A stretch of 64,000 nucleotides of DNA. It comes from Xiphydria camelus (taxonomy: Eukaryota > Arthropoda > Insecta > Hymenoptera > Xiphydriidae). This document shows positions 45,804-55,442 of the stretch, one piece after another. Position 1 is the stretch's first letter; each line of letters starts with the position of its first letter. The position numbers were made by a program, and so were the translations under genes. The DNA is taken from contig OY783191.1 in NCBI GenBank assembly GCA_963678675.1, positions 25,936,955 to 26,000,954 of the forward strand, read 5' to 3'. Under the pieces are notes generated by a model. It saw only the letters and a program-made list of their open reading frames with translations. It was not told the origin of the DNA and did not search any database.

Positions 45804-46191
45804 CCCTTACCTGCCACACTGGGGTTCGAAACCACCCCATGGTAAAATTCGTACTTGTGCCACACTGGGGTTGATTTACACCTCAGCGAGAAGAATTGTT
45901 ATAATAAATAAATTATAGCATATTTGTACTTGAAAATTGTACCAGCTCATCTTAAGAGCGTACTTTAAAAGACCGTGTAACTTTAATATTTGATTTTTTT
46001 CGCATACTTAATTTTAAGTTCTGGCTATACAAGTTCCACTGCCTTTTAAAGCACGCCCTTAAGAAGAGCTGATAAAATTTTCAAGTCCAAATATGCAATA
46101 ATTTGTTTGTTATAACAATTTTTCTCGCTGGGGTGTAAATCAACCCCAGTGTGGCAAGTACGTGATTCTATAGAAGTGTGGCAAGTAAGGG
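45804..46191. mobile_element. 388-bp piggyBac-like MITE
   Basis: Ends CCCTTACCTGCCACACTGGG and the inverse of CCCTTACTTGCCACAC, with TTAA on both sides (45800-45803, 46192-46195). The arms include ATTTACACCYCAGCGAGAA. Empty site seen in the window: CAGTCTG-TTAA-GTAAGAGCG near 46890, 47715 and 49356. Confidence 0.92.
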
Positions 46192-46195
46192 TTAA

Positions 46196-46498
46196 GTAAG
46201 AGCGTGTGTACGGCGTTCTCCTTAAAAAATGTATTCAACGATGTTTTTTCCACATACATACGTTTTACATATTCCAACGCATTGTGCATTTACAGTTGAT
46301 AATGAGTCCAATCACCACCATCGAAAATTTGATGGGTAGTATGCCTTGGAGATGCCAAGCGATTATTGACGATGGTGATTGGACTCATTATTAATATTAT
46401 TGCGTATTGCCTTGGAACATGTCAAACGTATGTATGTGGAAAAAACACTGTCGAATAAGTTTTTTATGAATAACTCCGTACGCGCTCTTACTTAACAG
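46196..46498. mobile_element. Tc1-derived hairpin (family F), copy 1
   Basis: Arms GTAAGAGCGTGTGTACGGCG.. and the inverse. At the apex a short open frame reads IENLMGSMPWRCQAIIDDGD and WTHY-stop, the C-terminus of a Tc1-type transposase. The rest of the transposase is missing. Confidence 0.8.
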
Positions 46499-46611
46499 AC
46501 TGATAACAACGTAACTCTCAAAATGTACTTCTCAAGATGTATTGTCATGTATAACTATGTCACGTATAACTATTTGTCATGTATAACTATGTATATATAT
46601 TAATATTACTT

Positions 46612-46885
46612 ATGTATAATTTCACACAACAATGTTTTTTCCACATACATACGTTTTACATATTCCAACGCATTGCGCAATTACAGTTGATAATGAGTCC
46701 AATCACCACCATCGAAAATTTGATGGATAGTATGCCTCGGAGATGCCAAGCGATTATCGACGGTGGTGATTGGACTCATTATTAATATAATAGCGTATTG
46801 CCTTGGAACATGTCAAACGTATGTATGTGGAAAAAACATTGTCGAATAAGTCTTCTATGAATAACGCCGTACGCGCTCTTACTTA
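46612..46885. mobile_element. Tc1-derived hairpin (family F), copy 2
   Basis: Same family; apex frame ENLMDSMPRRCQAIIDGGD-WTHY-stop ends at 46785. The left tip is truncated. Confidence 0.78.
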
Positions 46886-46949
46886 ACAGACTGATAACAA
46901 CGTAACTCTCAAAATGTACTTCTCAAAATGTATTGTCATGTATAACACT

Positions 46950-47665
46950 ATGTATTATATTATAATAATAAATGAATAACGGATTAACTCATAAAAATTG
47001 TGTCATTTATTGTAAACATTTACGTAGAGAATCCATATTAATTTTCTAACGGTGTTGAATTTCCCGCGACATTTCTGCGCATGCGCGCCGTTCGCGCATG
47101 CGTCAAGTAGCACTCGTGCGCCTCAAATGCGACGCATATGCACGCGCATATGTAAGGCCAAATGCGTCGCACGCGTGCGACTTGAAGCGCACGCGTGCAG
47201 TCACAGGTGCGCGCATTGTGACTGCATTTTGCTATCTGGGATGTTTCTGTTATCTGTGTTCTCGGCTCTGTCTCTTAAAATTAGGAACATTTTTACGTTT
47301 CAATCTATACATACAGGGTATAACGATCTTTACACAATGAAATAAATAAGACCGGGATTATTCAGAATGAAGGAAAAAAAATAAGGAATCCCAGATAGCA
47401 AAATGCAGTCACAATGCGCGCACCTGTGACTGCACGCGTGCGCTTCAAGTCGCACGCGTGCGACGCATTTGGCCTTGCATTTGAGGCGCACGAGTGCTAC
47501 TTGACGCATGCGCGAACGGCGCGCATGCGCAGAAATGTCGCGGGAAATTCAACACCGTTAGAAAATTAATATGGATTCTACGTAAATGTTTACAATAAAT
47601 GACACAATTTTTATGAGTAAATCCGTTATTCATTTATTATTATAATATAATACATAGTTATACAT
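46950..47665. repeat. Palindrome with inward-facing CCCAGATAGC ends
   Basis: The arms (46950-47240 and 47391-47665) are inverted copies, including TCGCGGGAAATTCAACACCG and GCGCATGCGC words. Each arm ends toward the centre in TTTTGCTATCTGGG or its inverse. The 150-bp middle is unrelated, so two family ends face one another across a spacer. Confidence 0.82.
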
Positions 47666-47699
47666 GACAATACATTTTGAGAAGTACATTTTGAGAGTT

Positions 47700-47806
47700 A
47701 CGTTGTTATCAGTCTGTTAAGTAAGAGCGCGTACGGCGTTATTCATAAAAAACTTATTCGACAATGTTTTTTCCACATACATACGTTTGACATGTTCCAA
47801 GGCAAC
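47700..47806. repeat. Family F hairpin, partial
   Basis: TTAAGTAAGAGCGCGTACGG followed by TTTTTTCCACATACATACG and TTCCAAGGCAA, then broken. Only one arm is present. Confidence 0.65.
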
Positions 47807-47879
47807 CTACCTTATAAGATACACTGTCAAATTAAGGGTTATTCTTAAGATGATACTTCTGTTGCCTGTAGTTTAAATT

Positions 47880-47998
47880 TAACTGAATTTTTATTCGGTA
47901 ATAATCAGGCCTTTTAAATATCCACAAGAATAACTACGTGTAGTTATTCTTGTGGATATTTAAAAGGCCTGATTATTACCGAATAAAAGTTCAGTTAA
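47880..47998. repeat. 119-bp near-perfect hairpin at the centre of the inverted duplication
   Basis: GAATAACTAC/GTAGTTATTC meet at 47938 with almost no loop; arms of about 57 bp include AATCAGGCCTTTTAAATATC. It lies within about 10 bp of the symmetry point of the 44.3-51.5 kb duplication. Confidence 0.88.
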
Positions 47999-48278
47999 AA
48001 TTAATACATATACATAGTTATACATAAGCAATATTAATACATAGATAATTCATACATACAATACGATAAATACATACAATAGATTTGCAAAGAAGGCACT
48101 ACTTAAAAATTTTGATAATTTTACAATTGTTTCGAAATAAGAACAGTTTTCGAATTATCGATAATTACTTAATGTTACGGAAACCGATTTCTGACTATTT
48201 ATCGAAACGCAGCAGCAAATACTATAGGAATTTCTGCTCAGATTTTGTGAAAAATGGTAAATTGTCAAATAGCGCTCA

Positions 48279-49316
48279 AGTTACGTCCCAATAGCAACTC
48301 AATTTAATATTTTCTCAGGTGCACCTATTCGAACTAACTTATTACCCACCAATCTATTTTTTCACACTATACAGCTTAGTCTGGCAGGAACAGCGACTCT
48401 ATTGTTTAGCGTTAACAGCTCATTCATTTCATTCTCACCACGGTCCAGCCTAAACAGCGAGTGTGAATAACTACGGATGTTTAGTCTACTACTCTGAATC
48501 GAACGCACTCGCTAGGAAGGTCCGGCCGTGGGAAAGGCAGAGCTCTGCGAACGCCACAAAGACCCCACTATACCGTATGTATCATGCCAAATTAAACAAG
48601 CAGATATACCGACATTGCCGAAGCTTTACCGACGGTCAAGAATTTTATAGTTAGAGTTGGCTTCAGAAGAGTGCGCTGTGTGTGCTGCGTGAGAACGAAA
48701 AGTGTCAAACGTCTGATTTCCCGATAGCTGTTAATTCAAGAGATCGAAGTGTTTCATCTATTATTCAATACTTCGATTTTCCGAATTGACAGCTATCGGG
48801 AAATCAGACGTTTGACACTTTTCGCTCTCACGCAGCACACACAGCGCACTCTTCTCAAGCCAACTCTAACTATAAAATCCTTGACCGTCGGTAAAGTTTC
48901 GGCAGTGTCGGTATATCTGCTTGTTTAATTTGGCATGATACATACGGTATTCCAACTGCAACCAATCTCATCCCTCTAATCACAATTTTCGATCAGGCCA
49001 ACCAGTTAGAATTCATCTATCCCTCCTCTATCTACAAACTCCTCTATTCTCGAAGCAGACTCTGGCACAACGTTCTCTTCACTTCACATTTAACCTTCTT
49101 CGAAGTCAGGTCTCCCTGACTTACCGCATCGGGTACATACACTAAGACCGGGTACATACACTAAGTTATCCAGCGAGCGCAATTTTTCAACTTTACCTAC
49201 ATTGACAACCTCTTAAATTTAATAATACCTAAATAAAGCAATAGTTATTTCATCCACGCATAGTGGTGGCTGTTTAACCCGACAAAATCCTAAAATCATG
49301 TCCCTAGGACGTAACA
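48279..49316. mobile_element. Solo LTR with a nested CCGTATGT hairpin
   Basis: Starts AGTTACGTCC and ends GGACGTAACA, with 4-bp duplication CTCA (48275-48278, 49317-49320). The termini match the solo LTR at 32338-33306 in type. AATAAA near 49231. Without the 375-bp hairpin and one TA it is 661 bp. Confidence 0.8.
48573..48947. mobile_element. CCGTATGT hairpin, type 4, complete
   Basis: 375 bp, CCGTATGTATCATGCC to the inverse, TA at 48571-48572 and 48948-48949. Palindromic throughout, apex near 48755. Confidence 0.92.
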
Positions 49317-49366
49317 CTCACATAGCGATTATTAACCCTTAATTTGACAATGTTCTCAGTCTGTTA

Positions 49367-49664
49367 AGTAAGAGCGTGTACGGCGTTATTCATAAAAAAT
49401 CATTCAACGATGTTTTTTCCACATACATACGTTTGACATGTTCCAAGGCAATACGCAATTATATTAATAATGAGTCCAATCACTACCATCGATAATTGCT
49501 TGGCATCTTCGAGGCATAATATCCATCAAATTTTCGATGGTGGTGATTGGGCTCATTATCAACTGTAATTGTGCAATGCATTGGAATATGTCAAACGTAT
49601 GTATGTAGAAAAAACATTGTTGAATACATTTTTTATGAATAACGCCGTACACGCTCTTACTTAA
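49367..49664. mobile_element. Tc1-derived hairpin (family F), right arm of the duplication
   Basis: Mirror of copy 1. GTAAGAGCGTGTACGGCG at both ends, apex with CCAATCACYACCATCGA. Followed directly by the TTAA of the piggyBac-like MITE. Confidence 0.8.
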
Positions 49665-50052
49665 CCCTTACTTGCCACACTTCTATAGAATCACGTACTT
49701 GCCACACTGGGGTTGATTTACACCCCAGCGAGAAAAATTGTTATAACAAACAAATTATTGCATATTTGGACTTGGAAATTTTATCAGCTCTTCTTAAGAG
49801 CGTGCTTTAAAAGGCAGTGGAACTTGTATAGCCAGAACTTAAAATTAAGTATGCGAAAAAAATCAAATATTAAAGTTACACGGTCTTTTAAAGTACGCTC
49901 TTAAGATGAGCTGGTAAAATTTTCAAGTACAAATATGCTATAATTTATTTATTATAACAATTCTTCTCGCTGAGGTGTAAATCAACCCCAGTGTGGCACA
50001 AGTACGAATTTTACCATGGGGTGGTTTCGAACCCCAGTGTGGCAGGTAAGGG
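49665..50052. mobile_element. 388-bp piggyBac-like MITE, mirror copy
   Basis: Same length as 45804-46191 and also between TTAA tetramers (49661-49664, 50053-50056). Present in both arms, so it inserted before the duplication. Confidence 0.92.
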
Positions 50053-50229
50053 TTAACAGACTTATCTTATGAGATACACTGTCAAATTAAGGGTTAAACA
50101 ATTGAAGAGTTCCTTTCAAAAACAACACTTGTCAAAAACGACAATCCCCGTAGTATTGGTAATAATGCCTACTCTTTCGTTGTATCTAGTCGTGTTGTGG
50201 TGCCTACTCTTTCATTATAATATAATAAC

Positions 50230-50427
50230 ATGAAAGAAATTTTAAGGGCGACAAAACAGAGGCACAAAAATTTTGGGAGAAGAAATTCCGACAAGAAACG
50301 GAATAAGGCTTTGCCGGGATTGGAAACGGAGGACGAAACCGCTGCAAAAATTGAGGAACTAAAAGAAACACTTGGCATCACCGAAGAAAATGTCGATGAA
50401 CTTTCGGACGTTCGGAGCGATGGTTAA
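50230..50427 (+). CDS. Short basic/acidic protein MKEILRATK.., unknown
   Basis: A 65-residue frame: a basic N-terminal half (RATKQRHKNFGRRNSDKKRN) and an acidic, helical C-terminal half (KIEELKETLGITEENVDELS). Related frames occur at 45428-45626 (frameshifted), 51565-51659 (C-terminal part) and 53920-54171 (minus strand, with a longer C-terminus). I do not recognise the family. It could be an exon of a transposon protein or of a captured host gene. Conservation of the frame in two of the copies is the only hint that it was coding. Confidence 0.45.
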   Translation: MKEILRATKQRHKNFGRRNSDKKRNKALPGLETEDETAAKIEELKETLGITEENVDELSDVRSDG

Positions 50428-50660
50428 ATATTGTGTATTTAACCCTTACGTGCACACGCTTAAATTTTGTTTCCCGTCAGTTCACGCTAGCGGTGCGGTA
50501 CGGAGTGCCGCTTAGCGTGCACATAAAGGTTAATATTACATATCGTCGGCTTACTTGTTAAACCTTCAAAGTTCGATTTTCGGACATAGGACTTAGTAGG
50601 TTTTACAAGTAAGCTGGCGATATTAAAACACGTGTACGGCGTTATTCATAAAAAATGTAA

Positions 50661-51535
50661 AATGAACATCCTCTCGAGATTGACGACTCTGCTGTGGGAG
50701 AGATTCTGCAGGATGGCTACTTCGTTCATGAGCTGGGTCTCCTGCTTGGTGGGAAAACGCAGCTTGGCGATCACCTTTATCGCCATCGCGCGGCCGGTCT
50801 AGCGATGAACTCCGCCGTAGATGATACCAAATTGACCCGAGCCAAGAACTTCGTCTGGGAAGATGTGGAAGAGCTGCGACATGTCGGTTACGCGTTCCTC
50901 TGGCTCAGTTGTCGACTGCTCCTGCCGACCTGCGAAAACGACGCGTGTTTTTCAATATAGCATCGGTACGCGTTCGCGCGCACACTCGCGAGCTCTGAAC
51001 GTACTTGCCGATTTGGAGGTGATGGGCATCAATGCCTGCCTGATACTCGTTTTCCAGGTCCTCGCCAAGTGAGCGCTAACGCCACTTTCCGGCGGTGGAA
51101 GCTAACCACTCGCACCTGCGTAGAGGGGATCTTCGCCGACGTAGTAATCGACGTTGGCCGTTCTCAACTCGAAACAATGCATCGTGCCTGGAAGGAGAGA
51201 ACGCGTGCATTGTACATCGACTAAACGCGCGCAGACAATTTCTAACGATATAGATATGTACTCACGAGAATGTTGTTGAATCTCTTTGAAGTACTTGGAA
51301 CTGCTGTCGCTTTGGAACAGAGTTATGGCCTTTGTGTCCAATCACCAGTAGTGTCTCTTCCTCTGAAAACACGAGTCTTAATGACGGAGAAAGCGAAACC
51401 AAATCAGCGCCACGTCGTCGACCTACCATTGGATCGCGATTCATCGAATGCACCATCCATCCTTCCTTCAGGATCTTGGAGCCGCGTCGTTTTGTGTGCT
51501 TGACGCTTTGAACTATTCGCATCAGTGATATATTG
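50661..51535 (-). pseudogene. Protein kinase D fragment, copy C
   Basis: Minus-strand mirror of copy B: kinase start (51.0-50.7 kb), TMHCFELRTANVDYYVGEDP exon, RKRHYW exon with the same TGA, and the PH start exon ([20 protein letters not shown]). It shares with copy B the TAG after GGVHR and the deleted PLAEILVV segment, so those defects predate the duplication. Confidence 0.9.
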
Positions 51536-51564
51536 TTACTCGGCGAAAAGCTGCAACTGAAAGG

Positions 51565-51659
51565 ACGAGATCGCTACCAAAATTGAGGAGCTAAGAAAAA
51601 CCCTTGGCATCACCGAAGAAGATGACGATGGACTTTCGGACGTTGGGAGCGATGGTTAA
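51565..51659 (+). pseudogene. MKEILRATK-type frame, C-terminal piece
   Basis: Reads [20 protein letters not shown] and a short acidic tail, then stops at 51659. It abuts the end of PKD copy C. Confidence 0.6.
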
Positions 51660-51679
51660 ATATTGTATATTTAATATTA

Positions 51680-51766
51680 CATATCGTCGGCTTACTTGTA
51701 AAACCTTCTAAGTCCGATTTTCGGACATAGGACTTAGTAGGTTTTACAAGTAAGCCGACGATATTA
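51680..51766. repeat. 87-bp perfect-type hairpin
   Basis: ATATCGTCGGCTTACTTGTA and its inverse around CCGATTTTCGG. Less regular copies are at about 45225-45318 and 50540-50632 in the two arms of the duplication. Confidence 0.85.
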
Positions 51767-52025
51767 AAATGCGTCTACGGCGTTATTCATAGAAAATTTA
51801 TTCAACAATGTTCTTTCCACATACATACGTTTGACATATTCCAACGCATTGCGCAATTACAGTTAATAATGAGTCCAATCACCACCATCGATAATCGCTT
51901 GGGGCATCTCCGAGGCATACTATCCACCAAATTCGCGGGGAAGCGAATTTGCCGAAAATTTGATGGATAGTATGCCTCGGAGATTCCAAGCGATTATCAG
52001 TGGTGATGATTGGACTAATTATTAA

Positions 52026-53563
52026 CCCTACATTAGGCGCGCGGGCTACAATTGTAGCCCATGCTTCTTCGAATAGTAATAAATCTCAGAAAAATAATCA
52101 AACCCTAGCGCCCTTCTCAATAGCTGTTCAAATTACATCGCTCTACCTGATTAGTGTGACCCCACACACTTGAAATGAGTGGTTGTTGTTTGTTTTTGTG
52201 CTCAAAGTCGTCTGGGCTACAATTGTAGCCCGCGCGCCTAACTGCGTAACATTTTTCGAATAGTAGAAATTTTGGATTTCGTTAGGTTTTACTGACTTGA
52301 GTGAGTATTATTTTGTTAATTAGCAGCACGTATACAGGGTGTTCGGAAAAAACACCGACACAGAAATAGGGGTGATAGGTTACGTCATTACAAGTATTTT
52401 GATATAAGGGACCTATACCCGCAAGCGCGCCCCCTTCAGGAGATATCAACTTTTCAAGTTTATAACGACCGAGGTTGATCAAAGTAGAATAATAAGAAAC
52501 GTATCAAGATGTAACGAATATTTAATTTTACGAGATACAAAAACAATGTACTACAGCAAATGCTCAAAATGACGGCCACCCATGTCCATGCAACATCGGA
52601 AACGATTCTGGATAGATGTGCCACTGCGCAAACTGCTTGCGGAAAGGATAACCGCTTGGCTCAAGTCCTTGTACTATTCGAAGATGATGCGGATACAAGG
52701 AGTTTTCATTTGTTTTTCAATTGTACAGGTAGACAAAAAACTCAATATTATTCTACTTTGATCAACCTCGGTCGTTATAAACTTGAAAAGTTGATATCTC
52801 CAGAAGGGGGCGCTTGCGGGTATAGGTCCCTTATATCAAAATACTTGTAATGACGTAACCTATCACCCCTATTTCTGTGTCGGTGTTTTTTCCGAACACT
52901 CTGTATATAGCAATTAAATGAATTACAAAAAAAAACTACTGAAAACAAAATGGCAGACCCGAAAAGAAAGCGTGTAGAGCAAAGCACGAGCACGAGTTCT
53001 TCTAAATGTTCCGGATGTACCACCCCCTCTCCCTAATATACCAGAAACCTCTGTTAGACGCTGTCATATATTTCCCAGGAAACGTGGCAAATCTATACCT
53101 AAAAGTTGTTTGCGATGCGTACAAAGAACATATGAGGGATATCTGCACGACATGCTTGACGGACTAAAAATACGTTGTGTTCGGGGTTCCACAACTCATC
53201 CATTTTTTATTGTTTTCTTTCTTTTTTTAGTTTATTTCAGAGTGTGTATTATGTAGTTTTGAGAATGTGAAGTCTTGCTTCTAAAGATAAATATATACTT
53301 ATTTTTTAGTATTACATGTGAGATGCTTGCGAAATAAGGCACGAAAATGTCATCATTAGATTTTATGCACTTTTAACAACAGATTTAAATGTTAAAACAA
53401 GGAATTTGTATTTTTTATAATTTAGTACATCCTACTGAATATACTCTATGAATAAACCAGCTCCAAATAGGCACAATTTGACTTTATTTCCAATTCAAAT
53501 TGGGCTACAATTGTAGCCCACGCGCCTAACCATGTTGTAAAAAGGGGCGCGCCTAACGTAAGG
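52026..53563. mobile_element. 1.54-kb piggyBac-like element
   Basis: TTAA duplications at 52022-52025 and 53564-53567; ends CCCTACATTAGGCGCGC and the inverse of CCTTACGTTAGGCGCGCC. The palindromic word GGGCTACAATTGTAGCCC occurs three times (about 52046, 52210, 53501). A region near 52970-53170 with KRKRVEQST and scattered Cys pairs (CSGC, RRCHIF, SCLRC, ICTTC in different frames) may be the remnant of a piggyBac C-terminal Cys-rich domain, which is uncertain. No full transposase. Confidence 0.82.
52335..52903. mobile_element. 569-bp IS630-type palindromic MITE
   Basis: CAGGGTGTTCGGAAAAAACA ends with TA on both sides (52333-52334, 52904-52905). Inverted arms of about 170 bp (ATAGGTCCCTTATATCAAAA). 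On the minus strand near 52555-52610 a frame ends GGRHFEHLL-stop, like the C-terminus of mariner-related (maT-type) transposases. Confidence 0.82.
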
Positions 53564-53682
53564 TTAATATAATTGCGTATTGCCTTGGAACATGTCAAAC
53601 GTATGTATGTGGAAAAACATTGTTGAATAATGTTTTGATGAATAACGCCGTACACGCTCTTACTTAACAGAATATACATATA

Positions 53683-53828
53683 CCGTATGTCTGACGGCAA
53701 GTGCAACACTACTTCGGCAGTTTTTACCGACGGTGGTCGAAAATTGCATTGGATCTAGGTAATTCAAGATTCGACCACCGTCGGTAAAAACTGCCGAAGT
53801 GGTGTTGAGCTTGCCGTCAGATATGCTG
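53683..53828. mobile_element. CCGTATGT hairpin, type 5
   Basis: 146 bp starting CCGTATGTCTGACGGC. The right tip GCCGTCAGATATGCTG has three substitutions from a perfect inverse. TA at 53681-53682 and 53829-53830. Stem includes TCGGCAGTTTTTACCGACGG. Confidence 0.85.
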
Positions 53829-53919
53829 TATAATGTAATATAAAAAATATAATACAACGAAAGAGCAGGAATTATTTCAAATAGTAACAGGGATTGACGT
53901 TTTTAATAAGTGTTGTTTT

Positions 53920-54171
53920 TTAAAGGAACCCTTCAACTGTAACAGCACACCCTTTACTCGAAGTCACTCTCTTCGCTTTCATCCTCTTTGATTCATGGTC
54001 CGAAAGTCCATCTTCTTCGATGATGCCAAGGGTTTTTCTTAGCTCCTCAATTTTGGTAGCGATCTCGTCCTCCGTTTCCAACCCCGGCAAAGCCCTGTTC
54101 CGTTTTTTGTTGGAGTTTCTTCTCCCAGCATTTCTATGCCTCTGTTTCGTCGCCCTTAAAATTTCTTTCAT
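53920..54171 (-). CDS. MKEILRATK-type protein, minus-strand copy with longer C-terminus
   Basis: 83 residues, starting MKEILRATKQRHRNAGRRNS, then [19 protein letters not shown] and an 18-residue extension rich in Lys/Ser after DHESKRMKAK. Function unknown; see 50230-50427. No neighbouring exon recognised. Confidence 0.45.
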   Translation of the reverse strand: MKEILRATKQRHRNAGRRNSNKKRNRALPGLETEDEIATKIEELRKTLGIIEEDGLSDHESKRMKAKRVTSSKGCAVTVEGFL

Positions 54172-54639
54172 GTCGTTTTTGAAAGAAACCTTATCTTTCA
54201 GCCCTTCAAAACGGCAGTTCTTAGCAGCAACTGGAATTCGACAGAACTATTATTATATTGTTTTTCATTGGCAATTTTTTTCCGGTAATCGGGTATACTT
54301 ACGGTATAGCGTGTGACATATTTTTGTTCTCCTAAATTCGAGTTTCCCTTTCGAGCCGTCCCACGTCAATTCCGATGCGACAAATTCATCCGTCAGCAGC
54401 TGCTTCATTGCACAGCTCAGGAACTCCCTGGCCGTCGATCCTCCGAGGCTTACAAAATGTCTGAACTGCGATAAAAAAAAATGCGTTTTTTTTCGAAACC
54501 TCGATTTCTTATCTATATTATCAAAACATTTTAGGTATGAAATTGTTTCATGTAAATATTTACATGTTTAACTTTTAATCGAATACAACAACAACAACAA
54601 CAAACAACAATAACATTTCAACAAAATTTGCATGGTCAC
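54172..54639. other. Unassigned AT-rich sequence with a (CAA)n tract
   Basis: A CAACAACAACAA microsatellite near 54587-54602; nothing else recognised. Confidence 0.5.
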
Positions 54640-54817
54640 CAGGCATGCGTCATTGAAAAATTAATTTTTCAAAGTTCAAAAAAAAAAGTTATGTTGCTTC
54701 TACAAAGCTATAATTTATAGGAGATGTTCATTCATCTATTTTAAGGAACTATGTAAAAGGATAGGTGATTCTGCTGGTTGCAAGTGACTGCCAGGTGAAG
54801 ATATTAGTACGAGGTTA

Positions 54818-55022
54818 AGGCTGGGTCTCACTAGGACACTTTGATGGAGGCCACAAGTTGCCTCAACTGGACAGTAAAATTTGCTCCCTGGGGAAACAAA
54901 AGTTTCTTACTGGCCTCATTGACTGGAAGCGGCAACTTTTAAATCATACCGAGACATTTCAGGGCAAATTTAGTGGCGTCAATTGGTAACCTCCATCAAA
55001 GTGTCCTAGTGGGACCCAGCCT
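54818..55022. mobile_element. 205-bp PIF/Harbinger-type MITE
   Basis: AGGCTGGGTCTCACTAGGAC and the inverse of a close match, with TTA duplications (54815-54817, 55023-55025). Arms include CACTTTGATGGAGG. Confidence 0.88.
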
Positions 55023-55025
55023 TTA

Positions 55026-55161
55026 AGGCTTCGATCTCCCGACTTGACACCAACTCTAATTATCGACTCGACTTCTACCGGTAAAAGTCGAATACCGACC
55101 AAGCCTGGCCGAAGGTAAATTTAAAGGTCCCTGCAACTGGTCATCAGGTTCTGCGCGGGAC
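55026..55161. repeat. CCGTATGT-family hairpin fragment (right half)
   Basis: CTTCGATCTCCCGACTTGAC, ACCGACCAAGCCTGGCCGAA and a tip GGGACATGCGG-TA. Resembles the right arm of a diverged type 2 copy. Confidence 0.65.
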
Positions 55162-55442
55162 ATGCGGTAGGTAATACCGTATGTCCCACTCTGTACGGGC
55201 CAGTTTGAAGTTACCTTCGGGGAGGCTTGGTCGGTACTTGAGTCATTTAATACCGGTAGAAGTCGAGTCGGTAGTTAGAGTTGGTGTCAATTCGGGTGAT
55301 CGAAGCGTCTAACTTCGAAATTATGAACTTGTGAATAATGGAAATTACTCACCATTATTCACAAATTCATAATTTCGAGGTTAAACGCTTCGATCTCCCG
55401 AATTGACACCAACTCTAACTACCGACTCGACTTCTACCGGTA

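Larger units (their letters stand above)
44333..46500. repeat. Left arm of a 7.2-kb inverted duplication (partner 49367-51535)
   Basis: PKD copy B, a small hairpin (45225-45318), a basic short reading frame and a 388-bp piggyBac-like MITE all recur in mirrored order in the partner. Matching coordinates sum to about 95,855. Confidence 0.9.
49367..51535. repeat. Right arm of the 7.2-kb inverted duplication (partner 44333-46500)
   Basis: Contains in mirrored order the family F hairpin, the 388-bp MITE, the MKEILRATK frame, a small hairpin and PKD copy C. It extends slightly further into the PKD intron than the left arm, which has a 24-bp deletion there. Confidence 0.9.
51768..53671. mobile_element. 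Tc1-derived hairpin (family F) split by a piggyBac-like element
   Basis: The left half ends GGACTAATTA-TTAA at 52025; the right half resumes TTAA-TATAATTGCGTATTGCC at 53564. The empty site TCATTATTAATATAATAGCG is present in copy 2 near 46788. The two halves together make one hairpin with GTGTACGGCG-type ends. Confidence 0.85.

Noticed and set aside
54285..54320. Another CCGTATGT tip near 54309 (TACGGTATAG)
   Set aside because: Only 5-6 bases match and there is no partner arm.
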